DNA of 64,000 nucleotides from UBA4575 sp002386945 (GTDB lineage Bacteria; Pseudomonadota; Gammaproteobacteria; UBA4575): assembly GCA_943789445.1 (NCBI GenBank), contig CALSUC010000002.1, forward strand, positions 62,001 to 126,000, written 5' to 3'. This document shows, in pieces, positions 34,715 through 42,356 of the stretch. Each line of letters begins with the position of its first letter. The first letter of the stretch is position 1. Position numbers and translations under genes: made by a program. The notes beneath the pieces were generated by a model, which made no database searches, had not been told where the DNA came from, and worked only from the letters and a program-made list of their open reading frames with translations.

Positions 34715-34763
34715 GTTCTAGAAGGGGCCTGGTCCATAGGTTCTATGGCTAACAGTCTAGAAC
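34715..34763. promoter_or_regulatory. candidate operator: paired TTCTAGA sites
   Basis: GTTCTAGA (34715-34722; part of the palindrome TTCTAGAA at 34716-34723) and its reverse complement TCTAGAAC (34756-34763) are centred 41 bases apart, about four turns, between the NtrC-type regulator and the secretin operon. The spacing suits an upstream activator site. No clear -24/-12 sigma-54 promoter was seen, so the link is tentative. Confidence 0.4.
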
Positions 34764-34807
34764 CTGTCCTAGATGTGACGTCTGGCTGTACAACGGTGAG
34801 ACAGTTG

Positions 34808-36199
34808 TTACGTCGATAGCTCGAAGCGTTTCATCAGGCGCCAGAGTGTCATCCGACTAATACCTAAGGCCTCTGCCGTACGCGTACGATTTCTGCGGTG
34901 CAGGTTTAAGGCATGGCTTAATTCTTCTGAGCGTATGTCTTTGGGCCGACAGATACGGACTGCCAAGGAGGAATTGGCCTGGTTCAAGCTGCTAGAGCCT
35001 AATGTGTTATTGCTAACGGTGTTTGGATCGTAGTGATTGATCTCAGGGGGGAGATGTTGGGAGGTAAAACAGTTGGTTTTATCGTCTGTCATGGCTAATA
35101 GATAGTTGGCTGTATTTTCCAACTCCCTAATATTCCCTGTCCAAGGATAATTGCGTAGTTTAGTGATGAGTTCTGTGTCTAAGGGTCGGTTTTCTTCTGG
35201 TCGTATAGACCGTAGAAAGTGTCTGAGTAAGAGCACGCTATCGTCATCGCGATCGCGTAATGGTGGCAATACAATACTGATAACCTCTAAGCGATAACGT
35301 AAATCTTGGCGAAAGCTATCATTTTCACAAGCCTGTCTTAGGCTGCATGATGAGGCCGATATGATTTGACCTTTGAATGGCTGAAGGTGATGCGTGCCGA
35401 GTGCGCTGTACTCGCGCTCTTGTAGTACACGCAGTAGTTTTGATTGTAATGAGATACTCATCGAGGTGACTTCATCTAGGAACAGGGTGCCACCTTGGAC
35501 CTGAGCCAGTAGCCCTTCTTGATCGGAAAATGCCCCCGTGAAGGAACCTTTTTTGTGACCAAATAATTGTGACTCCATCAAGGATTCAGTGAAGTTGGCG
35601 CAGTTAAAGCTAATGAATGGACGATCAGCACGATGACTCTCGACATGGACTGCCTTAGCCATGAGTTCTTTACCTGTTCCAGTTTCACCACAGATAAATA
35701 CAGGCATATTTGAACGTGCTGCTTTGCAGGCGTTAGCGAAGGCTTCCTGCATCTTATCTGAACTGCTGAGTAGGCCATGAAAATTTTGTAAACCATGGTC
35801 TTTCTTTGATTTTTCAGAGATTGGCTGATGTAATTTTAGTAGCGTATGGACTTGCTTAACCAATGCTTTGTTGTCCCAGGGTTTAGTCACGAATTGATCG
35901 ACTAAGCCTTGGTTGAAAGCCTCGATGAGGACATCAAAATCTGCATAACCGCTGATTAAAATGCTACTAAAGTTGGATTTGATGGCACGTAGTTGACGGA
36001 ATAATTCGGTGCCGCTCAGTGTTGTCATGCGTTGGTCGCTAATGATGATATCAAAGTGATTCTGTGTAGCTAATTCGAGGGCATAGGCCGGGTCTTGAGT
36101 TACTGTGATGTCGGCGTCTAATACGTGTAGTAAGCGCCTTAGGGCGCTGCCGATGAGGATATCGTCATCGATAATAAGAATTTTATTCTGCTTTTCCAT
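34808..36199 (-). CDS. NtrC-family sigma-54-dependent response regulator
   Basis: This is a 463-aa regulator from the ATG at 36199 (GGAG nine bases upstream). The receiver domain (about 5-120) has the phosphoacceptor in FDIIISDQRM. The AAA+ domain carries Walker A GETGTGKE, a sigma-54 loop reading GSFTGA (GAFTGA with Ser for Ala, a tolerated change) and 'GGTLFLDEV'. A Fis-type helix-turn-helix lies at the C-terminus (TRTAEALGISRMTLWRLMKRF). It is upstream of the secretin/H-NOX/kinase genes on the same strand, 121 bases away from the nearest, and is the obvious partner for the H-NOX kinase. Confidence 0.92.
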   Translation of the reverse strand: MEKQNKILIIDDDILIGSALRRLLHVLDADITVTQDPAYALELATQNHFDIIISDQRMTTLSGTELFRQLRAIKSNFSSILISGYADFDVLIEAFNQGLVDQFVTKPWDNKALVKQVHTLLKLHQPISEKSKKDHGLQNFHGLLSSSDKMQEAFANACKAARSNMPVFICGETGTGKELMAKAVHVESHRADRPFISFNCANFTESLMESQLFGHKKGSFTGAFSDQEGLLAQVQGGTLFLDEVTSMSISLQSKLLRVLQEREYSALGTHHLQPFKGQIISASSCSLRQACENDSFRQDLRYRLEVISIVLPPLRDRDDDSVLLLRHFLRSIRPEENRPLDTELITKLRNYPWTGNIRELENTANYLLAMTDDKTNCFTSQHLPPEINHYDPNTVSNNTLGSSSLNQANSSLAVRICRPKDIRSEELSHALNLHRRNRTRTAEALGISRMTLWRLMKRFELST

Positions 36200-36503
36200 G
36201 TCTAAGCTTCTCCACCAGATCTTAAATCTTAAGGCCATGAATATCGGCTTAATTATTTTTAGTTGGTTCGTTCTTCCTTAAACCTAATAAAATTTAGCTA
36301 CATGAGTTAACTGTTTGTTTGGAACAAAGGTTACTTTAGTGTACTTGTTGGGTAATGTCTAGAGGGTTGTTTGGAGAGTTTTATTAAGCTTAGCCTAGAG
36401 CGGGCTGTGCTAGAGAGGTCGGCTAGGATGTGTAATTCGAGACAAAAAAAAGGCCGCGTTCTCGACGCGGCCTTTTAAACAACTAATTTACTGCTAAGGG
36501 TGA
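36200..36503. other. 304-base spacer: regulator leader and operon terminator
   Basis: This gap holds the leader of the NtrC-type regulator (36200-36440), which is AT-rich with no convincing open frame, and at 36444-36476 the strong bidirectional terminator of the sulfur-linked minus-strand operon. I see nothing else in it. Confidence 0.5.
36444..36476. terminator. bidirectional terminator of the RspA operon
   Basis: The stem AGGCCGCGT/ACGCGGCCT with loop TCTCG is bounded by eight A residues on the left and four T on the right. Leftward transcripts of the operon ending at 36504 would terminate here with a U-tract. Confidence 0.92.
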
Positions 36504-36707
36504 TTACTCGTGAGAACCCTTTTCTGCATGGGCATCAGCAATCACTTCCGTCGCGAGTTTTGAATACTCTTCGCGATAGCCATCAAGCCTCGAACCGTCT
36601 TCTGGGGTGAAGTACTCTTCTGCTGAAACGCCGTTCGCACGGTCTAACTCGCTGAATTTCTTCTGCATTTCCAGCATTCTTTTGATTTTGTCTTGCTTAG
36701 AGCTCAT
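36504..36707 (-). CDS. 67-aa charged helical protein, last gene of the RspA operon
   Basis: The ATG at 36707 has a strong GGAGGATAT ribosome site; an upstream in-frame ATG is less likely. The protein is highly charged and predicted to be two helices (KQDKIKRMLEMQKKFSELD, then DGYREEYSKLATEVIADAH), with a conserved-looking 'YFTPEDG' turn. There is no Cys and no signal peptide. It lies 158 bases downstream of the DsrC-like gene and just before the terminator. I do not recognise the family; context suggests a sulfur-metabolism accessory. Confidence 0.6.
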   Translation of the reverse strand: MSSKQDKIKRMLEMQKKFSELDRANGVSAEEYFTPEDGSRLDGYREEYSKLATEVIADAHAEKGSHE

Positions 36708-36865
36708 ATATCCTCCGAACGAAAATCTTTGGTGTTTAATTTGCATATCTTGGGCCGAAGTCTAGGAGATCGGCGCAGACACTTCTGTATCTCTATTGAG
36801 AGGCTGCGATGCAGCAATATCAACTATTACTGCATGATGGTTAAGCTACCAGCACCTATTAGGGT

Positions 36866-37207
36866 TTAATAACCGCCTTTACGACGACTCTCTGGTAATC
36901 CACCGATACGACCACCCTGCTTGCTAGGGTCACCTGGGAATAGGTCATATAAGGTTTTTGCATTAATGCTTTTGTCATCCCATGCTTTGCTCATGGCCTT
37001 CACCATATTGCGGGTGTTGGGCTGATTGCCTGCATTGTTGATGAACTCATCACGTAAGAAGTTAATCACATCCCAGTGACGATCAGTTAAGTCTACGGTC
37101 TCTTCCTTAGCAATAATTAGTGCTAATTCTTTCGACCACTCTTCAATGTTGACTAAAAAGCCACTGGCCGTGGTCTCTATGCTTTTTCCATCTACTTCAA
37201 ATGCCAT
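36866..37207 (-). CDS. rspA: DsrC/TusE-family paralogue without the functional cysteines (RspA type)
   Basis: This 113-aa protein aligns along its whole length with DsrC encoded at 43143: MAFEVDGKSIET, then HWDVINFLRDEF, then LYDLFPGDPSKQGG, then GGLP. In DsrC the C-terminal arm has Cys98 and Cys109. Here the matching residues are Gly99 (KQGGRIGGLP) and the penultimate Gly112 (KGGY), so no persulfide or trisulfide chemistry is possible. This is the RspA class defined within the TusE/DsrC/RspA superfamily, proposed to be regulatory. The start has AGGAGA at good spacing. It sits 132 bases downstream of a Cas6-like gene, in an operon divergent from dsrA. Confidence 0.85.
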   Translation of the reverse strand: MAFEVDGKSIETTASGFLVNIEEWSKELALIIAKEETVDLTDRHWDVINFLRDEFINNAGNQPNTRNMVKAMSKAWDDKSINAKTLYDLFPGDPSKQGGRIGGLPESRRKGGY

Positions 37208-37339
37208 AACAGTATCTCCTGACTCCAAATGTATGAAAACAATCGCTTGCTGGAAGCTCGATGAGCTTAACGCATTCTGCTAATTTTGCTCAAGTTCTAT
37301 GCTCGATGCACCCTGAGTGAAGCGACTTTATAAGGGGGG

Positions 37340-38029
37340 CTATTTTTCCTGTGCCTCGTTGATCGCGTCAATACCCTTATGAGGTAAAAATAACCCGCAA
37401 CCGAGTAATCGCCCGAAACCAATACCGCGTTGCTGCAGTAATACGGACTGCGCAACATCAATGCCGTCTACCATGAGGCTGCGTGTTACCCCTAGCTGGC
37501 CATTGAGTACTAGTTGGGTGATTCTGCCACACATCATCTTTTTTGGCCGTATGCCAAGAAGCTGCAGCTCTTTTAGGGCTTGCTGTAAAAAAGCATCCTC
37601 ATCTTCTACTGGGCCTAGATCAACATAGCGGCAGAATAGGGTGGTCAGGCGTGATAGTGGTCTGACACTGGATTTACCAAACTCTAAAGCGACGCCATCG
37701 ATTTCAATCTGATCACCTTGTAAAGCCTCAGCCGCTGCCAGCCTTTGATTGCTAATGCGTAGCGTAAAAAGAGTGCGTCGCGAAGGATAGATGAGATCAT
37801 CCGGGTTTTGCGGACGTATCCAGCCATTGCCTGATTCGGCACCGTGGATGGAAAAAATACCACTGCCTGAGTCTGTTGCTAACCACGGTAGTTTGTCGCA
37901 CATAGCCTGTGATAGGGCGTCGACATGGTCTAGCTTGAGTTGCGCACACTTAATCCTGAAGTTGATGTCAATAATGTCTTCAGGGACTTTGTATTCCGCT
38001 TCTTCGTTTGTGTCCTCATTCCAATACAT
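37340..38029 (-). CDS. Cas6/Cmx6-like RAMP protein without a CRISPR locus
   Basis: This 229-aa protein resembles the group annotated as type I-MYXAN Cas6/Cmx6. It shows 'VPEDIIDINFRIKC' (about 15-28), 'LPWLATDSGSGIFSIHGAESGNGW' in the first half, 'SVRPLSRLTTLFCRYV' (121-136), 'GIRPKKMMCGR' (159-169) and a C-terminal glycine-rich loop, GFGRLLGCGLFLPHKGI (204-220), the mark of RAMP/Cas6 folds. Cas6 proteins cut CRISPR transcripts, and His35 and His62 are possible catalytic residues, but no repeats or other cas genes lie in this window. It is in a tight operon with a TauD-like oxygenase and an RspA-type protein next to dsrA, so a non-CRISPR RNA-processing role is worth testing. Family assignment is from memory of sequence patterns. 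Confidence 0.7.
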   Translation of the reverse strand: MYWNEDTNEEAEYKVPEDIIDINFRIKCAQLKLDHVDALSQAMCDKLPWLATDSGSGIFSIHGAESGNGWIRPQNPDDLIYPSRRTLFTLRISNQRLAAAEALQGDQIEIDGVALEFGKSSVRPLSRLTTLFCRYVDLGPVEDEDAFLQQALKELQLLGIRPKKMMCGRITQLVLNGQLGVTRSLMVDGIDVAQSVLLQQRGIGFGRLLGCGLFLPHKGIDAINEAQEK

Positions 38030-38064
38030 GGTTTCTATCCGTTGATATCTTGTGCAAGGAGTAC

Positions 38065-38256
38065 TTAGGACCGAGCAGAAGTGAAGACGGCTTCTAATTC
38101 ATCTTCCCAATTTTCCGGGGTATCTTTAAAGGGTGGGCGTACGTCCATCTGAAAAAACATCTCACCAGCGACAGCACGCTCATGGACTGCATTCTTTAGT
38201 TCATCGAAAGATTGCATACTGAATTCTTGAATTAATATTTCGCTTAGTGCGAGCAT
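38065..38256 (-). CDS. 63-aa conserved-looking small protein
   Basis: The ATG at 38256 has AGAGGAATAGCGGA upstream, better than the internal ATG at 38217. The protein has an amphipathic N-terminal helix (SEILIQEFSMQSFDELKNAV) and an acidic C-terminal stretch with 'GEMFFQMDVRPPF' followed by 'WEDELEAVF'. No Cys, no signal peptide. It starts only 4 bases after the dioxygenase stop and ends 35 bases before the Cas6-like gene, so it is embedded in the operon. Family unknown. Confidence 0.6.
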   Translation of the reverse strand: MLALSEILIQEFSMQSFDELKNAVHERAVAGEMFFQMDVRPPFKDTPENWEDELEAVFTSARS

Positions 38257-38260
38257 TCCG

Positions 38261-39139
38261 CTATTCCTCTAAAAATAAGCGATTATGAGAGCGCACACGA
38301 TACAGCAGTCGTTGTTGCTGCGGAATACTACCGTTAGTAAAGGCGCTACGGGCATGCAAGATGTTGTTGCAGATCACGCCCTCGCCTGGCTTGAGACGAT
38401 AGTCTAAGACGGCCTCACTCTGTTCCAGTAGTGCGTTAATTCGTTTTACGGCCGTTACAACGCGTTCACAGGCCTTCCACTGAATGCTGCGGCTGCGTGC
38501 GGTATAGCGCATATTCAGACTGCCATCATGTGTATTGTTGAAAAATACAGGCCCACTTTGTGCCGGTCTAAGCTCAACATCATTCTCAATGTTGGCTGGA
38601 ATCGTCATGCTATCTGTCGCCATTAAGGCCTGGCAGAGCTCGGGGTCTTCGTCATATAACGAGATATACAGCAACTCATGATTCAGTAGGCGATTGCTGC
38701 CACCTTCGGCAGCGGCTTGCGCGCAATGCAGAAGAAAAGAGCGAATTTCATGCCCCGGCGAATTGTAATAACCATCGGTATGCCAATTTAAGCGTTGGTC
38801 CGAATAAGGGATGTAGCCTTTTGTGCGACCCATAGGCATGACTTGTAGTGTGCTGATACTGTCTTCATCGGCACACAGATTTTGATCTAACTGGCGCATA
38901 CCAATTTGTTCGCAAAAGCGTTGTATAATAGTGCGGTCAACATTTTCTGTTTGTTCAAACCGATAGATCGCCATATTGTTTTCTGCGACCTGTTTGGCCA
39001 ATTGCAGATGCTCATTCGCTGTTAATAGCGAAGGGTTTTGAATGACGATGGCGGGTTCCGTTTTTAGACGAGACCAGGCTGCGAGTTTATGTGTTCGCCA
39101 TTCTTGGTAGTGCTCGCGGTGATTGAGCTGAGACTGCAT
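38261..39139 (-). CDS. TauD/TfdA-like 2-oxoglutarate Fe(II) dioxygenase
   Basis: This 292-aa cytoplasmic protein has the facial triad of the TauD family: His120 and Asp122 in NWHTDGYYN, and His262 in CNNILHARSAF, with Arg277 as the probable 2-oxoglutarate ligand. It would couple 2-oxoglutarate decarboxylation to hydroxylation of an unknown small molecule. Typical TauD substrates are sulfonates such as taurine, so release of sulfite is conceivable beside a sulfite-producing pathway, but no specificity residues can be read. It is the first gene of the operon divergent from dsrA, starting 315 bases from the dsrA start. Confidence 0.85.
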   Translation of the reverse strand: MQSQLNHREHYQEWRTHKLAAWSRLKTEPAIVIQNPSLLTANEHLQLAKQVAENNMAIYRFEQTENVDRTIIQRFCEQIGMRQLDQNLCADEDSISTLQVMPMGRTKGYIPYSDQRLNWHTDGYYNSPGHEIRSFLLHCAQAAAEGGSNRLLNHELLYISLYDEDPELCQALMATDSMTIPANIENDVELRPAQSGPVFFNNTHDGSLNMRYTARSRSIQWKACERVVTAVKRINALLEQSEAVLDYRLKPGEGVICNNILHARSAFTNGSIPQQQRLLYRVRSHNRLFLEE

Positions 39140-39453
39140 AGAAATCCTGTAGAGTACGGCGCTAGTTGCGGTGAAAAATGATTCTAATTACGGTTTATAC
39201 TCTAAGTCACTGATTTAAAGAAATAAAAAATGACTTGTAAAGTGGTGTTTTAGGCCATTTCTGGTCACATAGTGTTGTTTGTTGGTGACCGTGTATATCC
39301 CAGTTGAGATAAGGCCCCTACAGCACCGCACCCCATAGGTAAGGTTTCGATGTCAGGGGGCGCTAACTAGACTCTACGGCATACAACTGGGTTCAAAACT
39401 CAGTGCGCTAATGCGTGGAAATTAATTCTATTAGGAACGAGGAGAAATACAAA
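39140..39453. promoter_or_regulatory. 314-base divergent control region for dsr and the TauD-like operon
   Basis: The spacer must hold both divergent promoters. Visible elements are an inverted repeat GGTCAC (39263-39268)/GTGACC (39285-39290), a two-turn dyad that could be an operator, and a hairpin in the dsrA leader (ACTGGGTT 39386-39393, CAA loop, AACTCAGT 39397-39404; 7 of 8 pairs) about 50 bases before the ATG. dsrA itself has AGGAG at good spacing. No regulator site can be named. Confidence 0.55.
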
Positions 39454-40722
39454 ATGGCTAACCAGCATCATGACACTCCAATGCTTGATGAGTTGGAAAA
39501 TGGGCCTTGGCCTAGCTTCATTTCTGGCATCAAACGTCTGCGAGACCAGCACTCTGATGAGCGCATCAACGGTATGGCAAACGACTTGCTGGGGCAGCTA
39601 GAGCACTCATACGAGACTCGTAAAGGTTACTGGAAAGGCGGCACCGTCAGTGTCTTCGGATATGGCTCAGGTATTATTCCTCGCTTCTCAGAAGTTGGCA
39701 GCTCGTTCCCAGAATCAAAAGAATTCCACACACTACGTGTGCAGCCTCCAGCAGGTAACTACTACACTACTGACATGCTACGTCAGCTTGGCGATAGCTG
39801 GGAGAAATGGGGTTCAGGTCTCGTTACTTTCCACGGTCAGACAGGCAACATCATGTTTATCGGTACTACTACTGATAACACTCAGCACTTCTTTGATGAA
39901 GTGAACGAATACGGTTGGGACCTTGGTGGTGCCGGCCCTTGTGTTCGTACCGGTATGTCTTGTGTTGGTGCAGCACGCTGTGAGATGTCTAACATCGACG
40001 AAATGCGCATTCACCGCACACTACTAAATAACTTTACTGATGACGTTCACCGTCCAGCACTACCTTATAAGTTCAAGTTTAAGGTGTCTGGTTGTGGTAA
40101 CGATTGCATGAACTCTATTGAGCGTTCTGATTTTGCGATCATCGGTACTTGGCGCGACAACATGAAAGTCGACCAAGACGAAGTGAAAGCATTCGTTGAA
40201 AAGAAAGGCCGTGAATACGTTATTGATAACGTAGTAACACGTTGCCCAACGAAAGCATTGTCACTAAAAGATGACAACACTATGGAAGTCGACAACCGTA
40301 ACTGTGTACGTTGCATGCATTGCATGAATGTCATGGTTAAGGCGCTTGGCCCAGGTGAAGATAAAGGCGCAACTATCCTAATCGGTGGTAAGCGTACGCT
40401 GAAGATTGGTGACTTGATGGGAACAGTTGTTGTTCCATTCATGAAGCTTGAATCAGATGAAGATTACGAAAAGCTAACTGAAATGGCTGAAGAGACTATC
40501 GACTTCTGGGCTGAGAATGGCCTAGAGCACGAGCGTTGTGGTGAGATGATCGAGCGTATCGGTCTTGTTAACTTCCTCGAAGGTGTCGGTATCGAAGTTG
40601 ATCCAAACATGGTTAACGATCCTCGCCAGAGTTCATACGTACGTATGGATGATTGGGATCAGGAAGCTGAGAAGTGGTTTAACCGTAAAGCTGAAGAAAA
40701 AGCAGCTGCTGTTGCAGGTTAA
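39454..40722 (+). CDS. dsrA: dissimilatory sulfite reductase alpha subunit (oxidative type)
   Basis: This is a 422-aa protein from the ATG at 39454 (AGGAG upstream); an earlier in-frame ATG at 39415 is less likely. It has the sirohaem/[4Fe-4S] cysteine motifs (TGMSCVGAARCEMS and VSGCGNDCMNS) and a ferredoxin insert with CVRCMHCMNVM plus RCPTKAL. With DsrB it oxidises DsrC-bound persulfide sulfur to sulfite in the cytoplasm; the accompanying dsrEFH and dsrL show the oxidative direction. It is the first gene of the operon. A strong hairpin separates it from dsrB. Confidence 0.98.
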   Translation: MANQHHDTPMLDELENGPWPSFISGIKRLRDQHSDERINGMANDLLGQLEHSYETRKGYWKGGTVSVFGYGSGIIPRFSEVGSSFPESKEFHTLRVQPPAGNYYTTDMLRQLGDSWEKWGSGLVTFHGQTGNIMFIGTTTDNTQHFFDEVNEYGWDLGGAGPCVRTGMSCVGAARCEMSNIDEMRIHRTLLNNFTDDVHRPALPYKFKFKVSGCGNDCMNSIERSDFAIIGTWRDNMKVDQDEVKAFVEKKGREYVIDNVVTRCPTKALSLKDDNTMEVDNRNCVRCMHCMNVMVKALGPGEDKGATILIGGKRTLKIGDLMGTVVVPFMKLESDEDYEKLTEMAEETIDFWAENGLEHERCGEMIERIGLVNFLEGVGIEVDPNMVNDPRQSSYVRMDDWDQEAEKWFNRKAEEKAAAVAG

Positions 40723-40777
40723 TCCTAAGCAGTTAGCAAAAAGTTAAGAGATTAGGTTCGGATAACGAGTCAGTGTA

Positions 40778-40801
40778 AAGGCAGCCTTTATTGGCTGCCT
40801 T
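40778..40801 (+). other. intercistronic hairpin between dsrA and dsrB
   Basis: A nine-base-pair perfect stem AAGGCAGCC/GGCTGCCTT with a TTTATT loop lies in the 140-base dsrA-dsrB gap. It is followed by only a few T residues (TTGTTA), so it looks like an attenuator or an mRNA-stabilising or processing site rather than a full terminator. Confidence 0.75.
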
Positions 40802-40862
40802 GTTACCCTCACCAAGCCTAACCATAAAGATTATTACCCTGAAACTCGGGAGAGAATTAATA

Positions 40863-41936
40863 ATGGCATTAGATCTAAGACCACCAATTGAATCAGGCTG
40901 CCCAGACGGCTTCCAATACATGCATCCAGTGATGCGGAAGAACTACGGCAACTGGGACTACCATGAGCATCCACGTCCAGGTGTATTACTACACGTGGCT
41001 AAAGGTGGTGAGCAAATCTGGACAGTACGTGCAGGTACGCAACGTATTCTTGACGTTTTCACGCTGCGCAAGCTGTGTGACATCGGTGACAAATTCGCTG
41101 ATGGCTATGTGCGTTTTACTATCCGCTCAAACATTGAGTACATGATTTCTGAGGAATCTAAAGTACAAGCATTAATCGACGCACTAGAAGCTGAAGGCTT
41201 TGTCGTTGGTGGTACTAAGAACTCAGTAGCTATGATTTCTCACACCCAGGGTTGGTTGCACTGTGATATTCCAGGCACCGACGCATCTGGTGTTGTGAAG
41301 GCAATGATGGACGAGTTGATTGACGAGTTCCGTGAAAACAATATGCCTAACCGCGTGCACATCACGACTTCTTGCTGCCAGATTAACTGTGGTGGTCAAG
41401 GTGATATCGCGATTAACGTTCAACATACTAAGCCGCCAAAGATTAACCATGACTTAGTTTCAAACGTTTGTGAGCGCCCATCAGTGGTAGCACGTTGCCC
41501 AGTGGCAGCGATTCGCCCAGCCCAAGTTAATGGTAAGGCATCGCTAGAAGTTGATGAGAAGAAATGTATCTGTTGTGGTGCTTGTTTCCCACCTTGTCCT
41601 CCAATGCAAATTAACGATGCTGAACACAGTAAGTTAGCTGTATGGGTTGGTGGTAATCACTCTAACGCACGTGGCAAGCCTACTTTCCAAAAGTTAGTAG
41701 CTGCTGGTATTCCAAATAACCCACCACGTTGGCCTGAAGCGACAGCGATTGTTAAGCGCATTCTTGCTGCATATAAAGAAGATGCACGTGATTGGGAACG
41801 TATTAATGACTGGATTGAGCGTGTTGGTTGGCCTCGTTTCTTCGAGCTAACGGGTCTTCCGTTCACCAAGTTCCACATTGATAACTGGAGAGGTGCGCGT
41901 CGTAGCTTGAACTCTTCGACTCATATCCGCTTCTAA
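40863..41936 (+). CDS. dsrB: dissimilatory sulfite reductase beta subunit (oxidative type)
   Basis: This is a 357-aa protein from the ATG at 40863 (GGGAGAG upstream). It has the sirohaem-cluster motif TTSCCQINCGGQGD, the 'CERPSVVARCPVAAIRP' motif and a ferredoxin insert KKCICCGACFPPCPPM. It is the partner of DsrA in the alpha2beta2 enzyme. The gap before it (140 bases) is unusually long for dsrAB and carries a hairpin. Confidence 0.98.
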   Translation: MALDLRPPIESGCPDGFQYMHPVMRKNYGNWDYHEHPRPGVLLHVAKGGEQIWTVRAGTQRILDVFTLRKLCDIGDKFADGYVRFTIRSNIEYMISEESKVQALIDALEAEGFVVGGTKNSVAMISHTQGWLHCDIPGTDASGVVKAMMDELIDEFRENNMPNRVHITTSCCQINCGGQGDIAINVQHTKPPKINHDLVSNVCERPSVVARCPVAAIRPAQVNGKASLEVDEKKCICCGACFPPCPPMQINDAEHSKLAVWVGGNHSNARGKPTFQKLVAAGIPNNPPRWPEATAIVKRILAAYKEDARDWERINDWIERVGWPRFFELTGLPFTKFHIDNWRGARRSLNSSTHIRF

Positions 41937-41950
41937 GTTAGGGGTTCATT

Positions 41951-42343
41951 GTGAAATATGGAATTTTAGTTAACGAGGGTCCGTACACGCATCAAGCGTC
42001 AGACTCGGCATTAGCCTTTACTAAAGCAGCATTAGAGAAGGGGCATGAAATCTTTCGTGTCTTCTTCTACCATGATGGCGTGAATAACGGCACTAGCCTC
42101 GCTATTCCGCCACAGGACGATCGCCACATTCCAAACCAATGGTCGGAATTAGCGAAAGAGCACAATATCGATCTCGTGCTCTGTGTTGCGGCAGCCCAAC
42201 GCCGTGGTTTGTTGGATGAAAGCGAAGCTAAACGTAATTCAAAAGCTGCAAGTAACATGATTGAGGGTTTCCGAATTTCAGGTTTGGGCCAGCTCATCGA
42301 AGCAGGTATCCAAGGCGATCGTATGGTCGTTTTTGGTGATTAG
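41951..42343 (+). CDS. dsrE: sulfur-carrier protein DsrE
   Basis: This 130-aa protein starts with GTG at 41951. It has the DsrE/TusD fold with the conserved acceptor Cys in DLVLCVAAAQRRG (about 77-81). It forms the DsrE2F2H2 hexamer that takes sulfur from upstream carriers and passes it to DsrC. The C-terminus ends in MVVFGD, typical of the family. It follows dsrB by 14 bases. Confidence 0.95.
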   Translation: MKYGILVNEGPYTHQASDSALAFTKAALEKGHEIFRVFFYHDGVNNGTSLAIPPQDDRHIPNQWSELAKEHNIDLVLCVAAAQRRGLLDESEAKRNSKAASNMIEGFRISGLGQLIEAGIQGDRMVVFGD

Positions 42344-42356
42344 GCCGGAGGATTAA

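Noticed and set aside
34657..34760. Sigma-54 promoter for the secretin operon
   Set aside because: No GG-N10-GC element with acceptable flanks was found by eye on the relevant strand; not reported as a feature.
36239..39453. CRISPR array near the Cas6-like gene
   Set aside because: I looked for regularly spaced direct repeats of 25-40 bases on both sides and found none; no other cas-like gene is present.
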